A DNA stretch of 5,055 bases from NCBI GenBank assembly GCA_938091715.1, contig CALKMT010000100.1:1-5055 (forward strand), given 5' to 3'. Source of the DNA: an uncultured Litorivicinus sp. (lineage in GTDB: Bacteria; Pseudomonadota; Gammaproteobacteria; Pseudomonadales; Litorivicinaceae). Position 1 is the stretch's first letter. Every line of letters starts with the position of its first letter. Both the position numbers and the translations under genes were made by a program. This document shows, piece after piece, positions 4,547-5,055 of the stretch. Below the pieces are notes generated by a model that made no database searches, was not told where the DNA came from, and saw only the letters and a list, made by a program, of their open reading frames with translations.

Positions 4547-5055
4547 ATGTTCGATTCGTTACAACAAAAGCTGGCTGATGGACTGAATAAAGTCTCGGGC
4601 AAAAGCCGCCTGAATGAGAACAACATAAAGGGTGCGTTAAAAGAGGTGCGCGGAGCGTTGCTCGAGGCCGACGTGGCGCTTCCGGTGGTCAAAGACTTTA
4701 TCGCCAAGACCCGGATGCGGGCCATGGGCACCGAGGTTTCAAAGTCTCTGTCCCCGGGTCAGACGTTCCTAAAGATCGTTCGTCAAGAGCTCGAGCAGGT
4801 CATGGGCCGGGCCAACGAAACATTGGACTTAAAAGCGCGTCCGCCCGCCGTGGTGTTAATGGCTGGTCTGCAGGGCGCGGGTAAAACCACCACCACGGGC
4901 AAATTGGCCCGCTTCCTTAAAGAACGCGAGAAAAAGCGCGTCATGGTTGTCAGCGCCGACGTTTATCGCCCGGCGGCGATTGAGCAGTTGCGCATTCTGG
5001 CCGACGAAGTCGGTGTGCCGGCCTTCCCAACCGATGCCCAGGCCAAACCCGAAGC
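4547..5055 (+). CDS. ffh: Signal recognition particle GTPase Ffh, N-terminal part
   Basis: The first 169 residues of Ffh (SRP54), whose 3' end lies beyond the window; the full protein is usually about 450 residues. Ffh with 4.5S RNA binds signal sequences of nascent inner membrane proteins and, with FtsY, delivers ribosomes to the membrane. The N domain helices (1-90) include LNENNIKGALKEVRGALLEADVALPVVKDF (22-51), very close to other Ffh proteins. The G domain starts near 100, with the P-loop GLQGAGKTTTTGKLA (107-121; K113, T114) and the ADVYRPAAIEQL motif (137-148). The frame is intact to the end of the window. The start at 4547 fits the family N-terminus (MFDSL), but no Shine-Dalgarno sequence precedes it: the 17 bases before ATG are mostly pyrimidine. 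The gene is transcribed away from ypjD. Confidence 0.98.
   Translation, partial: MFDSLQQKLADGLNKVSGKSRLNENNIKGALKEVRGALLEADVALPVVKDFIAKTRMRAMGTEVSKSLSPGQTFLKIVRQELEQVMGRANETLDLKARPPAVVLMAGLQGAGKTTTTGKLARFLKEREKKRVMVVSADVYRPAAIEQLRILADEVGVPAFPTDAQAKPE

Noticed and set aside
4522..4731. Open frame on the - strand overlapping the start of ffh
   Set aside because: It is antisense to conserved Ffh codons and extends across the shared promoter; no similarity is seen.
1..5055. CRISPR arrays, tRNA or rRNA genes, insertion sequences, toxin-antitoxin or defence genes
   Set aside because: No repeat arrays, cloverleaf-like sequences, transposase motifs or terminal repeats were seen. Coding density is high and all the genes are core functions.

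Overview
The window is chromosomal core DNA from a gammaproteobacterium. The evidence is the ffh / ypjD / yfjD(corB) neighbourhood that I recall from E. coli and relatives, a short CsrA, an Rsd/AlgQ-type anti-sigma factor, a YohC-like Yip1 protein and a DUF3135 protein. I cannot name a genus from this sequence. There are no mobile elements, CRISPR arrays, tRNAs, rRNAs or signs of recent transfer.

Layout from right to left: ffh (signal recognition particle GTPase, 3' end outside the window) starts at 4547 and is the only + strand gene. Every other gene is on the - strand, reading away from ffh: ypjD (CcsA-like membrane protein, 3676-4476), corB/yfjD (CNNM-type transporter, 2392-3675, directly abutting ypjD), a yohC-like Yip1 membrane protein (1719-2327), a DUF3135 protein (1299-1631), a Nudix hydrolase with a zinc ribbon (754-1302, ATGA overlap with DUF3135), csrA (348-536, followed by a good intrinsic terminator at 301-327), and the first 70 codons of an rsd/algQ homologue (1-211, 3' end outside).

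Functionally these are housekeeping and global-regulation genes: targeting of membrane proteins (ffh), a membrane protein plus a probable Mg2+/Co2+ transporter (ypjD-corB), nucleotide clean-up (Nudix), post-transcriptional control (csrA) and control of sigma-70 availability (rsd). Two intergenic regions hold the most structure. The ffh/ypjD gap has a near-palindromic -10 element, readable in both directions, that sits at the exact centre of a wider inverted repeat. The 217-bp leader upstream of csrA has an imperfect 18/20-nt direct repeat and candidate CsrA self-binding sites. I found no credible undescribed multi-gene system. The findings are regulatory details and one uncharacterised protein pair.
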